64,000 nucleotides of DNA. Origin: Pseudomonas sp. SID14000. GTDB lineage: Bacteria > Pseudomonadota > Gammaproteobacteria > Pseudomonadales > Pseudomonadaceae. A program made the position numbers and the translations under genes. The notes under the pieces are model-generated. The model had not been told where the DNA came from. It saw only the letters and a program-made list of their open reading frames with translations, and did not search any database. Below, in pieces: positions 1-8,352 of the stretch (position 1 is the stretch's first letter; each line of letters starts with the position of its first letter). The DNA lies in assembly GCF_002165135.1 (NCBI RefSeq), contig NZ_NFZQ01000002.1, positions 310,001 to 374,000 on the forward strand, given 5' to 3'.

Positions 1-94
1 AGGTGCCCTATGACCCAGTTTCCAATGATGTGTCCGTTAATGAACCGTCAACGAAATTCTGGAGGGGCCCTTGCTGCCCCGCGGAGAATCCAAC

Positions 95-559
95 ATGTCC
101 ACTCTTTGCCCACCGGTGCTTCTTGTTGCCCTCAGTTCGCCTGAGGAGGAAGCCCACTGTCGTACATTGCGAGTACGCGACGACCAATCCGACTTCATTG
201 CCAGCAACGCCGAATCGCTGGAACAGGCTGCCGATAGCCCCTGGTGTGAACCCTTGGCCGTGCGCGCCATGCAGACCGGTGAAATGGTCGGCTTCCTGAT
301 GCATGCCCTCGATCCGGATGAGAACAGCCGCTGGATCTATCGCCTGATGATTGACCACCGCCACCAAGGCCGCGGTTATGGCCGCGCTGCCCTGCGGGCG
401 CTGCTGGCATACCTGCAACCGTTGCCGGGTGGCCCCGGCGTTGCCCTTGGCGTCGCCCCTGAGAACATTGGGGCAAAACGTCTCTATGCCTCCGAAGGCT
501 TCGTCGAGACCGGCGAAGTCATAGATGGCGAGCTAATCATGCGACGGATGCTGGCATGA
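95..559 (+). CDS. GNAT-family N-acetyltransferase
   Basis: The product is a 154-residue single-domain GNAT acetyltransferase, which moves an acetyl group from acetyl-CoA to an amine; the substrate cannot be read from sequence. The acetyl-CoA pyrophosphate-binding loop is visible as HQGRGYG (about residues 90-96), followed by the helix that usually packs against CoA. A C-terminal N-x-x-A-x-x-L-Y-x-x-x-G-F segment (about 124-136) is the typical GNAT motif B. The layout resembles small diamine or spermidine acetyltransferases, but that is only resemblance. I chose the ATG at 95 because GGAG lies 8 bases upstream; an in-frame TTG at 71 would add eight residues. It stands alone, convergent with the next gene. 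Confidence 0.85.
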   Translation: MSTLCPPVLLVALSSPEEEAHCRTLRVRDDQSDFIASNAESLEQAADSPWCEPLAVRAMQTGEMVGFLMHALDPDENSRWIYRLMIDHRHQGRGYGRAALRALLAYLQPLPGGPGVALGVAPENIGAKRLYASEGFVETGEVIDGELIMRRMLA

Positions 560-607
560 TCAAAGGCGGGGCGCCCTGGCGTCCCCGCCGCTGCGCCCAT
601 TCAAACG

Positions 608-844
608 CTAGCCTTCAGGCGGGGATATCCCACAGACGAATTCATCCGATCCCAGGCGATGCGAACCGAACTCCACAACATAGCCAGCACCGCGGCGCTC
701 AGCCTCGGCCCTGGCAGTCTTCTGGTCGGCATAGACATCGACGAAATGCCAGGGATGCCGGTCTCTCAGCACGCCCCATCCGAGCACCCAGCCGTCATTG
801 GCCGGATCGGCTGGCAGGTTTTTCGCCAAGCTGCGGATGCTCAT
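608..844 (-). CDS. Small conserved hypothetical protein (78 aa)
   Basis: This is an unrecognised 78-residue soluble protein. It starts with ATG at 844 behind a GGTGAAGGT ribosome-binding region and begins only 17 bases after the adhP stop codon, so it is probably the second gene of the adhP transcript. It has two tryptophan-rich segments (WVLGWGV and HPWHFVDVY) and a charged stretch with DQKTARAEAERRG that looks helical. There is no signal peptide or membrane segment. Codon use matches its neighbours, which supports real coding. The function is unknown. Confidence 0.6.
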   Translation of the reverse strand: MSIRSLAKNLPADPANDGWVLGWGVLRDRHPWHFVDVYADQKTARAEAERRGAGYVVEFGSHRLGSDEFVCGISPPEG

Positions 845-861
845 ACCTTCACCCCGACGGG

Positions 862-1887
862 TTAGCCATTCTTCTGCTGTGAAGCGAACTGGATCACCAT
901 CCGCCCTTTGATCTTGCCCTCCAGCATCTCCTCGAAGATCTGGTTGATATCCTCGATCGGTCGCAGGGTCACCTTCGGTACCACTTTCCCTTCCGCCGCA
1001 AACTGGAAAGCTTCCTGCAGATCCTGGCGGGTGCCGACCAGCGAGCCGATCACTTCGATACCGTCCAGCACCAGGCGAGGAATATTCAGGTTCATGGCTT
1101 CCGATGGCAGCCCGACAGCAACCAGCCGCCCCCCGGCGCGCAGGGCGTCGACGGCCGAGTTGAACGCAGCCTTGGCGACGGCGGTAACCACGGCGGCATG
1201 GGCACCACCGGTCTTGGCCTGGATGACTTTGGCGGCATCCTCGGTGCGTGAATTGATGACCAGGTCGGCGCCCATCTCGCTGGCGAAGCGCAGTTGCTCG
1301 TCGTTGACGTCGATGGCGATCACTTTGGCGTTGAAGACATTCCTGGCATATTGCAGCGCCAGGTTGCCCAGGCCGCCAAGGCCGTAGATGGCGATCCATT
1401 GACCGGGGCGGATGTTGGAAGTCTTCACCGCCTTGTAGGTGGTCACGCCGGCGCAGGTAATGCTGCTGGCGGCAGCGGAGTCGAGCCCGTCGGGTACTTT
1501 GACCGAGTAGTCGGCCTTGACGATGCAGGCTTCGGCCATGCCTCCGTCCACGGTGTACCCGGAGTTCTTCACTTCGCGGCACAGGGTTTCGTTGCCGCTG
1601 GTGCAATACTCGCAATGCCCGCAGCCCTGGTAGAACCAGGCCACGCTGGCGCGGTCACCCGGTTTGAGCGAGGTGACGCCTGGCCCTACTTCCTGGACCA
1701 CACCGATGCCTTCATGACCTAGCACTACACCGGTCTTGTCACCGAAGTCGCCATTTTTCACATGCAGGTCGGTGTGGCACACACCGCAGCACTGCATCTT
1801 CAGCAGCGCTTCACCGTGCTCGAGGGGGCGCAGGGTTTTCTCCACCACAGCCACGCGACGGCCTGGCGCAACAACAGCAGCTTTCAT
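862..1887 (-). CDS. adhP: Zinc-dependent alcohol dehydrogenase, AdhP type
   Basis: The product is a 341-residue medium-chain alcohol dehydrogenase that interconverts primary alcohols and aldehydes with NAD+. The catalytic zinc ligands are visible as CGVCHTD (C37, H38 region) and GHEG (H58, E59). The structural zinc site is the cysteine cluster at about residues 89-103 (GCGHCEYC…C). A Rossmann motif GLGGLG lies near 174-179. Length and motif order fit the ethanol/propanol-preferring AdhP subgroup rather than the longer class III (formaldehyde) enzymes. I chose the ATG at 1887 because GGAGG lies just upstream; a longer reading frame without a ribosome-binding site is less likely. The small gene at 608-844 follows closely. 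Confidence 0.93.
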   Translation of the reverse strand: MKAAVVAPGRRVAVVEKTLRPLEHGEALLKMQCCGVCHTDLHVKNGDFGDKTGVVLGHEGIGVVQEVGPGVTSLKPGDRASVAWFYQGCGHCEYCTSGNETLCREVKNSGYTVDGGMAEACIVKADYSVKVPDGLDSAAASSITCAGVTTYKAVKTSNIRPGQWIAIYGLGGLGNLALQYARNVFNAKVIAIDVNDEQLRFASEMGADLVINSRTEDAAKVIQAKTGGAHAAVVTAVAKAAFNSAVDALRAGGRLVAVGLPSEAMNLNIPRLVLDGIEVIGSLVGTRQDLQEAFQFAAEGKVVPKVTLRPIEDINQIFEEMLEGKIKGRMVIQFASQQKNG

Positions 1888-2050
1888 ATGAGCCTCCGTG
1901 TCTATCCGAGTGAGCTTGAGTAATTGCCGGTTCAGCATAGCCCTTGCCTGGTGAGGCAAAACTGCTTCAGGTCATGGTCTGGGGTGGGGCGTGCACCTAT
2001 GTACCTGCCTTGCGCAGGCACTTGGAGCGGCCTTGTGTATGCCTGTCAGG

Positions 2051-2086
2051 CAAAAAGAAAAGCCCGCGGCAATAATGCGGCGGGCT
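2051..2086 (-). terminator. Intrinsic terminator, minus strand
   Basis: The stem is AGCCCGC (2061-2067) paired with GCGGGCT (2080-2086), with further partial pairing in the loop. Read on the minus strand it is followed by a T-rich tract (TTTCTTTTTG, 2060-2051). It would end a minus-strand transcript arriving from above 2086, before adhP. Confidence 0.65.
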
Positions 2087-2260
2087 GCAAGAACATACGG
2101 AGCAGGGTCAGTGTGCCCTCCCGGATGTCAGTATTTCGTGAAGGTCAGGTCACGAGCTTGTCATGCATGGCCCAGTTCCAGAACACTTTCGCCATGGTCC
2201 GGTCATTGCGGTGCCGGGCGCTGCTGTTCAGGGCCTGGATGAAGGGAAAACCAAGGGGAT

Positions 2261-2286
2261 AAAAAAGCCCGCCATGAAAGGCGGGC
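2261..2286 (-). terminator. Intrinsic terminator, minus strand
   Basis: A perfect 7-bp stem, GCCCGCC (2267-2273) with GGCGGGC (2280-2286), and a 6-base loop are followed on the minus strand by six Ts. It is well placed to end transcription coming from the minus-strand DoxX gene. Confidence 0.75.
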
Positions 2287-2410
2287 AAGCAACGTTTGAA
2301 GGGAGAGCCTGCAGACTGGACCCGGCTGGTTAACCGAGCATTAAGCGATAGCGCATTGACCTGCACGGCTGATCGGCCTATACAGGCCTGCCACTAGCCC
2401 AGGAGCCAGC

Positions 2411-2605
2411 ATGCACGAAGACGACCTGCACGAACCCGAGCACGATCACCTGCTTGACCACGAATTCCTCTACGACGATGTGGAGCCTGAAGCGGATGCC
2501 CAAGGCGCCGAGGACGAGGTGGAGGAAGACGAGGAAACGCTGGATGACCTCGATGACGAGGAACGCGATCACCCAGCCTGGTTCGACGACTGCGAAGACG
2601 ACTGA
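2411..2605 (+). CDS. Small, highly acidic hypothetical protein (64 aa)
   Basis: The product is a 64-residue protein in which nearly half of the residues are Asp or Glu, with no hydrophobic core to speak of. AGGAG lies seven bases before the ATG, which supports translation. Such proteins are often disordered. I do not recognise a family and assign no function. It is convergent with the DoxX gene, leaving one base between the stop codons. An alternative is a chance acidic frame, since the complementary strand is also open. Confidence 0.5.
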   Translation: MHEDDLHEPEHDHLLDHEFLYDDVEPEADAQGAEDEVEEDEETLDDLDDEERDHPAWFDDCEDD

Positions 2606-2606
2606 C

Positions 2607-3020
2607 TCAGCGCCCGTCTAGCGAAAAACGCCCAGGGCCGCTCACTGCCAGCAACAGCAGGCCGCCCATGATGCTGAGGTTTTTCAGGAACTGGGTCATG
2701 TTGGCGCTGCGCTCAGGGTCGACCATGCTCCAGAATGGGTGGCCCAGCAGCGCCGTGCCCAGCACGAACAGCGCAAACAGGAAGGCCAGCGGCCGGGTGT
2801 AGAAACCGAGGATCAGCAGGATGCCGACGACAAACTCCATGAGCACGGCAACTGCCGCTGCCAGCATGGGGGCAGGGGCGCCCAGTGAGGTCATGTAGCC
2901 AACCGTGCCTTCGAAGCCGGTCAGCTTGCCCCAGCCAGACAGGACGAACAGGATCATCAGCAGCACGCGGGCAATCAGGATAATGATGTCGCGTTGACCA
3001 TCGAACAGGGAGTAGCGCAT
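2607..3020 (-). CDS. DoxX-family membrane protein
   Basis: The product is a 137-residue inner-membrane protein of the DoxX family. Four hydrophobic segments are visible: about 10-30 (IIILIARVLLMILFVL), 45-70, 75-95 and a C-terminal one ending GGLLLLAV. The signature FVLSGWGKL in the first segment, and the T-x-x-x-L-G-A-P region after it, are typical. Family members have been linked to redox stress and thiosulfate/quinone chemistry, but the role here is not defined. I chose the ATG at 3020; an in-frame GTG at 3053 would add eleven residues. It lies downstream of tRNA-Leu on the same strand, with a terminator between them. Confidence 0.85.
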   Translation of the reverse strand: MRYSLFDGQRDIIILIARVLLMILFVLSGWGKLTGFEGTVGYMTSLGAPAPMLAAAVAVLMEFVVGILLILGFYTRPLAFLFALFVLGTALLGHPFWSMVDPERSANMTQFLKNLSIMGGLLLLAVSGPGRFSLDGR

Positions 3021-3088
3021 GGTGGCGTTCCAGTGGACGGGTACAAGCTCCACTCTAGCAGTTGCGCCAAGAATTGCTGGCAGGCAGC

Positions 3089-3113
3089 AAAAAGGCGCCG
3101 CAAGGGCGCCTTT
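3089..3113 (-). terminator. Intrinsic terminator after tRNA-Leu
   Basis: AAAGGCGCC (3091-3099) pairs with GGCGCCTTT (3105-3113), and on the minus strand a run of Ts follows. It lies 12 bases downstream of the tRNA-Leu 3' end. Confidence 0.75.
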
Positions 3114-3124
3114 TCAAAGAAGTT

Positions 3125-3209
3125 TGGTGCGAGTGGCGGGACTCGAACCCGCAAGGCTCACGCCGACAGATTTTAAGTCTGCTGTGTATACCAATTCCAC
3201 CACACTCGC
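3125..3209 (-). tRNA. tRNA-Leu (anticodon TAA)
   Basis: The gene is 85 bases long on the minus strand with CCA encoded. Acceptor arms GCGAGTG and CACTCGC pair. The anticodon stem GCAGA/TCTGT encloses the loop CTTAAAA, giving anticodon TAA, which reads UUA. A long variable arm (GTCGGCGTGAGCC region) and the T-loop GGTTCGAGTCC are present, as expected for a class II leucine tRNA. A matching promoter lies 65 bases upstream and a terminator directly downstream. Confidence 0.97.
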
Positions 3210-3273
3210 ACGCTTGAAGGGGTCGCAACGACCAGCTCGCTTCTAAGCAGAAGGGCTTCGCAATCAAGCGCGC

Positions 3274-3302
3274 TTTATAACCCATTGTTATAGTTGAGTC
3301 AA
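3274..3302 (-). promoter_or_regulatory. Sigma-70 type promoter for tRNA-Leu
   Basis: On the minus strand TTGACT (3302-3297) and TATAAA (3279-3274) are separated by exactly 17 bases. This near-consensus promoter fits a stable-RNA gene. Confidence 0.7.
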
Positions 3303-3411
3303 CCGCAGCACCTATGATCAACAGAACGAAGGGTCGATCGATTGGGCAATTGACACCTTGCTGTCATTACACCACTGTTGCCCTGCTTATGGATCCAAAG
3401 AGTGTGCGGTG

Positions 3412-3687
3412 ATGACTCAGTCCGCTGCTTCCGGGCGTATCGTGCGCCCACGGCTATTCTGGCGACTGTTGTTCGTGCAGGTGGTGTTGTTGGGGGCATT
3501 TCTCTACCTCAGCCTGATCAGCCTGGGCGGTTACCTGCTGATGCTGGGGTTCGATGCCGAACACCCTCAACCGCAGCGGCTGATGGCCCTGGCCGGTGGC
3601 GGGCTTATCCTGCTGGTCGGCCTGTGGCTGCTGAAAATGGCGATGCCACGGCGCGTCAGCCCGGTACTGGTGGAGCCTGAGCGCTGA
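3412..3687 (+). CDS. Small two-helix membrane protein
   Basis: The product is a 91-residue hypothetical inner-membrane protein. Two hydrophobic segments are visible, about residues 16-42 (LLFVQVVLLGAFLYLSL and following) and 60-78 (GGLILLVGLWLL). They are separated by a short polar loop and followed by a basic C-terminal tail. I chose the ATG at 3412, where the protein-like sequence begins; the ribosome-binding site is weak, and an in-frame codon at 3358 would add 18 residues. I recognise no family. It precedes the signalling operon by about 110 bases and may be transcribed separately. Confidence 0.6.
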   Translation: MTQSAASGRIVRPRLFWRLLFVQVVLLGAFLYLSLISLGGYLLMLGFDAEHPQPQRLMALAGGGLILLVGLWLLKMAMPRRVSPVLVEPER

Positions 3688-3798
3688 ACCTCGCCAGCCA
3701 CACGGGGTCAATCACACAGGGCTGACCACGCGGGCGCTCACAGGCGCACTTGTTCGGCTAGGCTTATTTTTCCCTTCCGCTGTGCCGGTGGAGTACGC

Positions 3799-4959
3799 AT
3801 GGTTTCAGCTGACTGTCTCGACCACGCCATCATGCCTGCCCACCGCTATGAGCAACTGGTTCAGTCGGTGGTGGATTACGCCATCTACATGCTCGACCCG
3901 ACCGGCCATGTCGTGTCGTGGAATGCAGGTGCGCAGCGCATCAAGGGTTACCGTGCCGATGAAGTGATCGGCCAGCATTTCTCGTTGTTCTTCACCCCGC
4001 AGGATCGCACCGAGGGCCGTCCGGAGCGCTTGCTGCGTCAGGCGCTGGAGCAGGGCGTGGCGCAGGATGAAGGCTGGCGCGTACGCAAGGATGGCACGCA
4101 GTTCTGGGCCTTGGTCGGGCTGGATGTGATTCGCGATGACCAGGGCCAGGTCGTCGGCCTGGCCAAGGTGACCCGGGACATCACAGATCGGCGTGAGTCG
4201 GCGCTGCAGCTGGACGCGATGCGCGCACAGCTATTCCAGGCACAGAAGCTGGAGGCCCTCGGCCAGTTGACCGGTGGCCTGGCGCATGACTTCAACAACA
4301 TGCTGACCATCATCATCAGTTCGGCGCGGCTGGCGCTGGCCACTCAGGACCCGGCACGCGCCCAGCGCATGTTGCAGCACATTCTCGATGCCGGGCAGCG
4401 GGGTACCGAACTGACCCAGCAGTTGCTCAGCTTTGCCCGCCACCGCAAGCTTGATGTGGCCTGCGTTGCCCCGGCGAACCTTATTGCCGCCACCCGTGGT
4501 CTACTGGAGCATGCGCTGCCTGGTTCGATTGACCTGAGGGTGCTGGTGCAACCGGACCTGCCCCTGATCGAGGTGGATGCCGGGCAATTGCAGATGGTGC
4601 TGCTCAATCTGTTGTTCAATGCCCGCGATGCCATCACAGGGCAGGGCCGAATCGGCTTGACGGTCGATGTGGCCGAACTGGCTGGCGAAGTGGAAGGGCT
4701 GCGCGGCGGGTTTGTGCGTTTCGAGGTGGAAGATAACGGCGAGGGTATCGCGCCAGCGGTACTGCCGCGGATCTTCGAGCCGTTTTTCACCACCAAGCCC
4801 TTTGGCAAGGGCACCGGCCTGGGGCTTAGCCAGGTGTATGGTTTTGCCCGGCAGAGTGGTGGCGCCATCTGCGTCGACAGTGAGCCCGGGCGGGGAACTT
4901 GCATGCAGCTTTACTTGCCAATCCATCAGGATCGGACGGACAGCCAACTCGACAGGTAG
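3799..4959 (+). CDS. Soluble PAS-domain sensor histidine kinase
   Basis: The product is a 386-residue cytoplasmic histidine kinase. A PAS domain covers about residues 18-128 (YAIYMLD…GHVVSWNAGAQRIKGY…). It leads into a HisKA-type dimerisation helix with the phospho-acceptor H163 in GGLAHDFNNML. The ATPase has an N box (LLNLLFNARDAI), DNGEGI, a phenylalanine box (FEPFFTTK) and GTGLGL. There are no membrane segments, so the PAS domain presumably senses a cytoplasmic signal such as redox state, light or a small ligand; no cofactor residue identifies which. It is the first gene of an operon with the KaiC-like ATPase, which starts 5 bases later, and a receiver protein, which is the likely phosphotransfer partner. 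Confidence 0.9.
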   Translation: MVSADCLDHAIMPAHRYEQLVQSVVDYAIYMLDPTGHVVSWNAGAQRIKGYRADEVIGQHFSLFFTPQDRTEGRPERLLRQALEQGVAQDEGWRVRKDGTQFWALVGLDVIRDDQGQVVGLAKVTRDITDRRESALQLDAMRAQLFQAQKLEALGQLTGGLAHDFNNMLTIIISSARLALATQDPARAQRMLQHILDAGQRGTELTQQLLSFARHRKLDVACVAPANLIAATRGLLEHALPGSIDLRVLVQPDLPLIEVDAGQLQMVLLNLLFNARDAITGQGRIGLTVDVAELAGEVEGLRGGFVRFEVEDNGEGIAPAVLPRIFEPFFTTKPFGKGTGLGLSQVYGFARQSGGAICVDSEPGRGTCMQLYLPIHQDRTDSQLDR

Positions 4960-4964
4960 ACACC

Positions 4965-6410
4965 ATGGCACAGGCACTCAGGCGGCTGGTGACGGGGATC
5001 GAAGGGCTCGATGCATTGCTCCAGGGGGGCTTGGTGGCCGGCGCGTCCTACATCATCCAGGGCCCGCCGGGGGCCGGCAAGACCATCCTGGCCAACCAGT
5101 TGGCCTGTGGGCATGTGCGCGCCGGTGGCAGGGTGCTGGTGGCCACCTTACTGAGCGAGTCGCACGAGCGGCTGTTTCAGTACCTGGCGACCCTGGAGTT
5201 CTTCGACCCGGCGCTGGTCGGCGACCCGATCCAGTTTGTCAGTGCCTTCGACACCCTGGAACAGGAAGGCCTGGACGCCGTGGTACGGCTGCTGCGCCAG
5301 GAAATCGCCCGCCAGCAGGCCAGCCTGCTGATCGTCGATGGCGTGCTCAATGCCCGGGTGCGTGCGGAAACCGCGCTAGACACCAAGAAGTTCGTCTCCG
5401 AACTGCAGGGCCATGCGGCCTTTGCCGGTTGTACCGTGCTGCTGCTGACCAGCGCTCGGCTGGAAGAGGGCAGCCCGGAGCACACCATGGTCGACGGCGT
5501 GATCGAACTGGGCGAGCAACTGTTCGGCAGCCGCGCCGTGCGCCATATCCAGCTGCGCAAGACGCGGGGCAGCGCGGCGTTGTCAGGGCGCCATGAATGC
5601 CTCATCGATGAAGCTGGCATGCACGTCTTCCCCCGCCTGGAATCCCTGTTCAGCCACCCCAGCCAGGCGGGCAGCGCCATCCTGGAGCGCATCAGCAGCG
5701 GGGTGGAAAGCCTGGATGAAATGCTCGGTGGCGGCCTGGCCACCGGTTCGGTCAGCTTGCTGATCGGGCCCTCGGGGATTGGCAAGACGTCGTTGGGCCT
5801 GGCATTTCTCGGCGCCAGCACCCCGCAGGCGCCGGGGCTGCATTTCGGTTTCTACGAAACGCCGGAACGCCTGCGTATCAAGGCCGCGACGCTGGGGCAC
5901 GATTTTGCCGCCATGGAGCAAAGCGGCAGCCTGCAACTGTGCTGGCAGCCGACCACCGAGGGCCTGCTGGACCAGGTTGGTGCGCGCCTGCTGGAGCGGG
6001 TCGAGGCGCAAGGCAGCAAGCGCGTGCTGATCGACAGCTTGGGGGCGTTCAGCCGCCTGGCCACCGACCCGGCCCGGCTCAATGCGTTTTTCCGCGCCCT
6101 GACCGGCGAGTTGCGCGCGCGCGATGTCAGCGTGATGCTGACCTGGGAAATGCGCGACATCTTCGGCGCGGAAATCAGCGCCCCGGCCCCGGACCTGTCC
6201 AGCATCGTCGACAACCTGATGCTGATGCGCTTCGTCGAACTGGATTCGCAACTGCGGCGCATGCTGTCGATCCTCAAGGTGCGTGACAGCCACCATGACC
6301 CTGCCTTGCATGAGCTGCTGATCGGGCCGCAGGGCATTACCCTGCGCAAGGCGTTCGAAGGTGCCTGTGGTGTGCTCTCGGGAACGCCGGTGCCGCAGGG
6401 GAGTGGGTGA
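4965..6410 (+). CDS. KaiC-like tandem RecA-fold ATPase
   Basis: The product has 481 residues and two RecA/KaiC domains in tandem. The first Walker A is GPPGAGKT (33-40) with LLIVDG (121-126) as Walker B. The second Walker A is GPSGIGKT (268-275) with VLIDSLG as Walker B. Both domains open with the KaiC-type stretch G(I/V)E-x-LD-x-(L/M)L-x-GGL. Cyanobacterial KaiC is the clock ATPase, but family members outside cyanobacteria act in stress responses and signalling, and no kaiA or kaiB is present here. I chose the ATG at 4965, five bases after the kinase stop. Its position between a kinase and a receiver suggests that it is regulated by, or regulates, phosphotransfer between them; this is inference. 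Confidence 0.9.
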   Translation: MAQALRRLVTGIEGLDALLQGGLVAGASYIIQGPPGAGKTILANQLACGHVRAGGRVLVATLLSESHERLFQYLATLEFFDPALVGDPIQFVSAFDTLEQEGLDAVVRLLRQEIARQQASLLIVDGVLNARVRAETALDTKKFVSELQGHAAFAGCTVLLLTSARLEEGSPEHTMVDGVIELGEQLFGSRAVRHIQLRKTRGSAALSGRHECLIDEAGMHVFPRLESLFSHPSQAGSAILERISSGVESLDEMLGGGLATGSVSLLIGPSGIGKTSLGLAFLGASTPQAPGLHFGFYETPERLRIKAATLGHDFAAMEQSGSLQLCWQPTTEGLLDQVGARLLERVEAQGSKRVLIDSLGAFSRLATDPARLNAFFRALTGELRARDVSVMLTWEMRDIFGAEISAPAPDLSSIVDNLMLMRFVELDSQLRRMLSILKVRDSHHDPALHELLIGPQGITLRKAFEGACGVLSGTPVPQGSG

Positions 6411-6422
6411 CGGGGTGGGCCG

Positions 6423-6776
6423 ATGAACACCATCCTGATCGTCGATGACGAGTACCTGATCGCCGACATCCTCGGTTTCGCCCTGGAGGATGAAGGTTTC
6501 CTGGTAGAAAAGGCGAGCAACGGCTGCAAGGCGTTGGAGGCGCTGAAGGAAAAGCGCGTGCAGCTGGTTATCACCGACTACATGATGCCGCTGCTCAACG
6601 GTGAGGAGCTGGTGCGCGCGATGCGTGAAGACCCGGCCTTGAGCGAGTTGCCGGTCATCCTCATGAGTGGCGCGCAGGCCAACCAGGGATGCCCGGAACT
6701 GTTCGCCGCGGTGTTCGACAAACCGTTCGACATGGACTGTATGATCGCCAAGGTGCGCGAACTGCTGGGCACCTGA
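6423..6776 (+). CDS. Single-domain response regulator (CheY-like)
   Basis: The product is a 117-residue receiver-only protein. The acidic pocket is VDDE (D8, D9), the phospho-acceptor is D52 in VITDYMMP, the switch serine is in LMSGA and the conserved lysine is in FDKPF. There is no output domain, so it would act by protein contact. It lies 12 bases after the KaiC-like gene and is the natural partner of the histidine kinase two genes upstream. Confidence 0.92.
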   Translation: MNTILIVDDEYLIADILGFALEDEGFLVEKASNGCKALEALKEKRVQLVITDYMMPLLNGEELVRAMREDPALSELPVILMSGAQANQGCPELFAAVFDKPFDMDCMIAKVRELLGT

Positions 6777-6821
6777 GGCGCGGGGCGATCAAGCGCGTCC
6801 GTGCGGCTTGAGGCAGGTCGC

Positions 6822-7019
6822 TCAGTGCGAGTCGTCGTGCTTTTCCGGGGCGGGGCTACCGGCCTGGATACGCTTGAAGATCTCTTCGCGATGGACCTGG
6901 ACATCTTTCGGTGCATCGATCCCGATCCTCACCTGCATCCCTTTGACGCCCAGAATGGTGACTTTGATGTCATCGTTGATGACGATGCTTTCGCCAACCT
7001 TGCGGGTGAGTATCAGCAT
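6822..7019 (-). CDS. rsmE: CsrA/RsmA-family RNA-binding regulator (RsmE-like)
   Basis: The product is a 65-residue CsrA-family translational regulator that binds GGA motifs in mRNA leaders and is sequestered by RsmY/RsmZ-type small RNAs. The full family signature is present: an [11 protein letters not shown] start, [13 protein letters not shown] in the middle, and [12 protein letters not shown] with the RNA-contacting arginine near residue 44. The serine- and histidine-rich C-terminal tail and the [10 protein letters not shown] segment look more like RsmE than RsmA; the paralogue assignment is from memory of P. putida and is tentative. I chose the ATG at 7019 because GGAGAA precedes it; upstream in-frame codons lack the family sequence. 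Convergent with the signalling operon. Confidence 0.93.
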   Translation of the reverse strand: MLILTRKVGESIVINDDIKVTILGVKGMQVRIGIDAPKDVQVHREEIFKRIQAGSPAPEKHDDSH

Positions 7020-7272
7020 GTAGTTCTCCTTGGTGATGTAAAAGTCCGTCGGGCTAGTTGCCACGTCGGCGGGAGCTTGTCCCTCTTCCTTCTCATTAAA
7101 GACGCTTTCGGCGGATAGTAATTCCCCGACAGACAAATTCTGTTGCGTGTCTTCAGTCGCAGGTGCCGAAGCAAACCGCTAGCGGTTTGTAGGCCAAGGT
7201 GCTCGATGGCAAGAATAGGGGGCTTGGCTGGTAATGGGAAATTTCTTCGCATCATCGGCTGAATAGACCTGT

Positions 7273-8295
7273 TCAATGGTCATCCTGTTCCTCGAGTGCC
7301 TGAAGAAATACCAGCAAGGCCACTTCTTCACGGTCCAGGCCTTTGCGTACACGGTTTTTCGGCAAGTTGGCCAGACGCCCCAGGGCATAGTGTTCAAGTA
7401 CGGCCGGGTGGATGTAGCAGCGCCTGCACACCGCCGGTGTATTGCCCAGGCGTGTGGCAACCTGGCGGACGATGGCGGCGACCTGGCGTTTGGCTTCGCT
7501 CTCGGGCTCCCAGGCCAAGGGCCTGAGCAGGTCCAGGGCCAGGCTGCTACCGGCCCAGGTGCGGTAGTCCTTGGCGGTGAAGTCGGCGCCAGTCAGCTGT
7601 TGCAGAAACTGGTTGACCTCGCTAGAGCCGACGCTATGGCGCTGGCCGTCTTCGTCCAGGTACTGGAACAGCGCTTGCCCTGGCAGTTCCATGCAGCGCT
7701 TGAGCAGGTTGGCCAGGCGCCGATCGTTGAGGCTGACGTCATGCTCGACGCCGCGCTTGCCGCGGAACTGGAAGCGGATGCTGCTGCCCTTCACCTCGAC
7801 GTGGCGGTTGCGCAGGGTGGTCAGGCCATAGGACTGGTTGTCACGCAGGTAGCGCTGATTGCCGATGCGGATCAGGGTGTGGTCCAGCAGGCTGATCACC
7901 AGCGCCATCACCTTTTCCCGGTCCAGCCCTGGCCTGGCAAGGTGGGCTTGCAGTTGTGCGCGCAGCTTCGGCAGGGCCTGGGCAAACGCCAGCATGCGCC
8001 CGTACTTGTGCTGATCGCGTACTTCGCGCCACTGCACATGGTAGCGGTATTGCTTGCGGCCACGGGCATCGCGACCTGTCGCTTGCAGGTGGCCCTGCGG
8101 GTCGGCGCAGATCCACACATCGGTATAGGCCGGAGGGATCACCAGTGCGGCAATGCGAGCGAGGGTATCGCTGTCGCGCACCCGCTGGCCATCGGCATCC
8201 AGGTAGATGAAGCGGCCCCGCCAGCGCCGCCGGGTCAGGCCCGGCTGGCTGTCGTCGACGTAGTGCAGGGTGGGCGGCAGGGGGCAGTCGAGCAT
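7273..8295 (-). CDS. DNA topoisomerase IB (eukaryotic-like)
   Basis: The product is a 340-residue type IB topoisomerase, which relaxes supercoils through a 3'-phosphotyrosyl intermediate. The N-terminal domain begins near LHYVDD and includes RRRWRGRFIYLD. The catalytic domain contains the RIGNQRYL segment and the K-x-x-x-IRFQFRGKRGVEH strand. The active-site tyrosine is in the C-terminal CRRCYIHP. I chose the ATG at 8295; an in-frame GTG at 8334 would add 13 residues but lacks a ribosome-binding site. It follows modC by 57 bases on the same strand and may ride on the molybdate operon. Its relation to molybdate uptake, if any, is unclear. Confidence 0.88.
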   Translation of the reverse strand: MLDCPLPPTLHYVDDSQPGLTRRRWRGRFIYLDADGQRVRDSDTLARIAALVIPPAYTDVWICADPQGHLQATGRDARGRKQYRYHVQWREVRDQHKYGRMLAFAQALPKLRAQLQAHLARPGLDREKVMALVISLLDHTLIRIGNQRYLRDNQSYGLTTLRNRHVEVKGSSIRFQFRGKRGVEHDVSLNDRRLANLLKRCMELPGQALFQYLDEDGQRHSVGSSEVNQFLQQLTGADFTAKDYRTWAGSSLALDLLRPLAWEPESEAKRQVAAIVRQVATRLGNTPAVCRRCYIHPAVLEHYALGRLANLPKNRVRKGLDREEVALLVFLQALEEQDDH

Positions 8296-8352
8296 GGTTG
8301 GCAGGCCTCGATCAGGTCTCTGATCAATGGACACCAGCCACGGGGCCGATGC

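Larger units (their letters stand above)
1888..2410. other. Intergenic stretch without a convincing gene
   Basis: This 523-base stretch lies between adhP and the small acidic ORF. It holds two intrinsic terminators, both oriented on the minus strand (2051-2086 and 2261-2286), with about 170 bases between them. I see no open frame there with a credible start and ribosome-binding site. The first terminator is upstream of adhP, so the segment between the two may be a short minus-strand transcript; see the findings. Confidence 0.5.
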
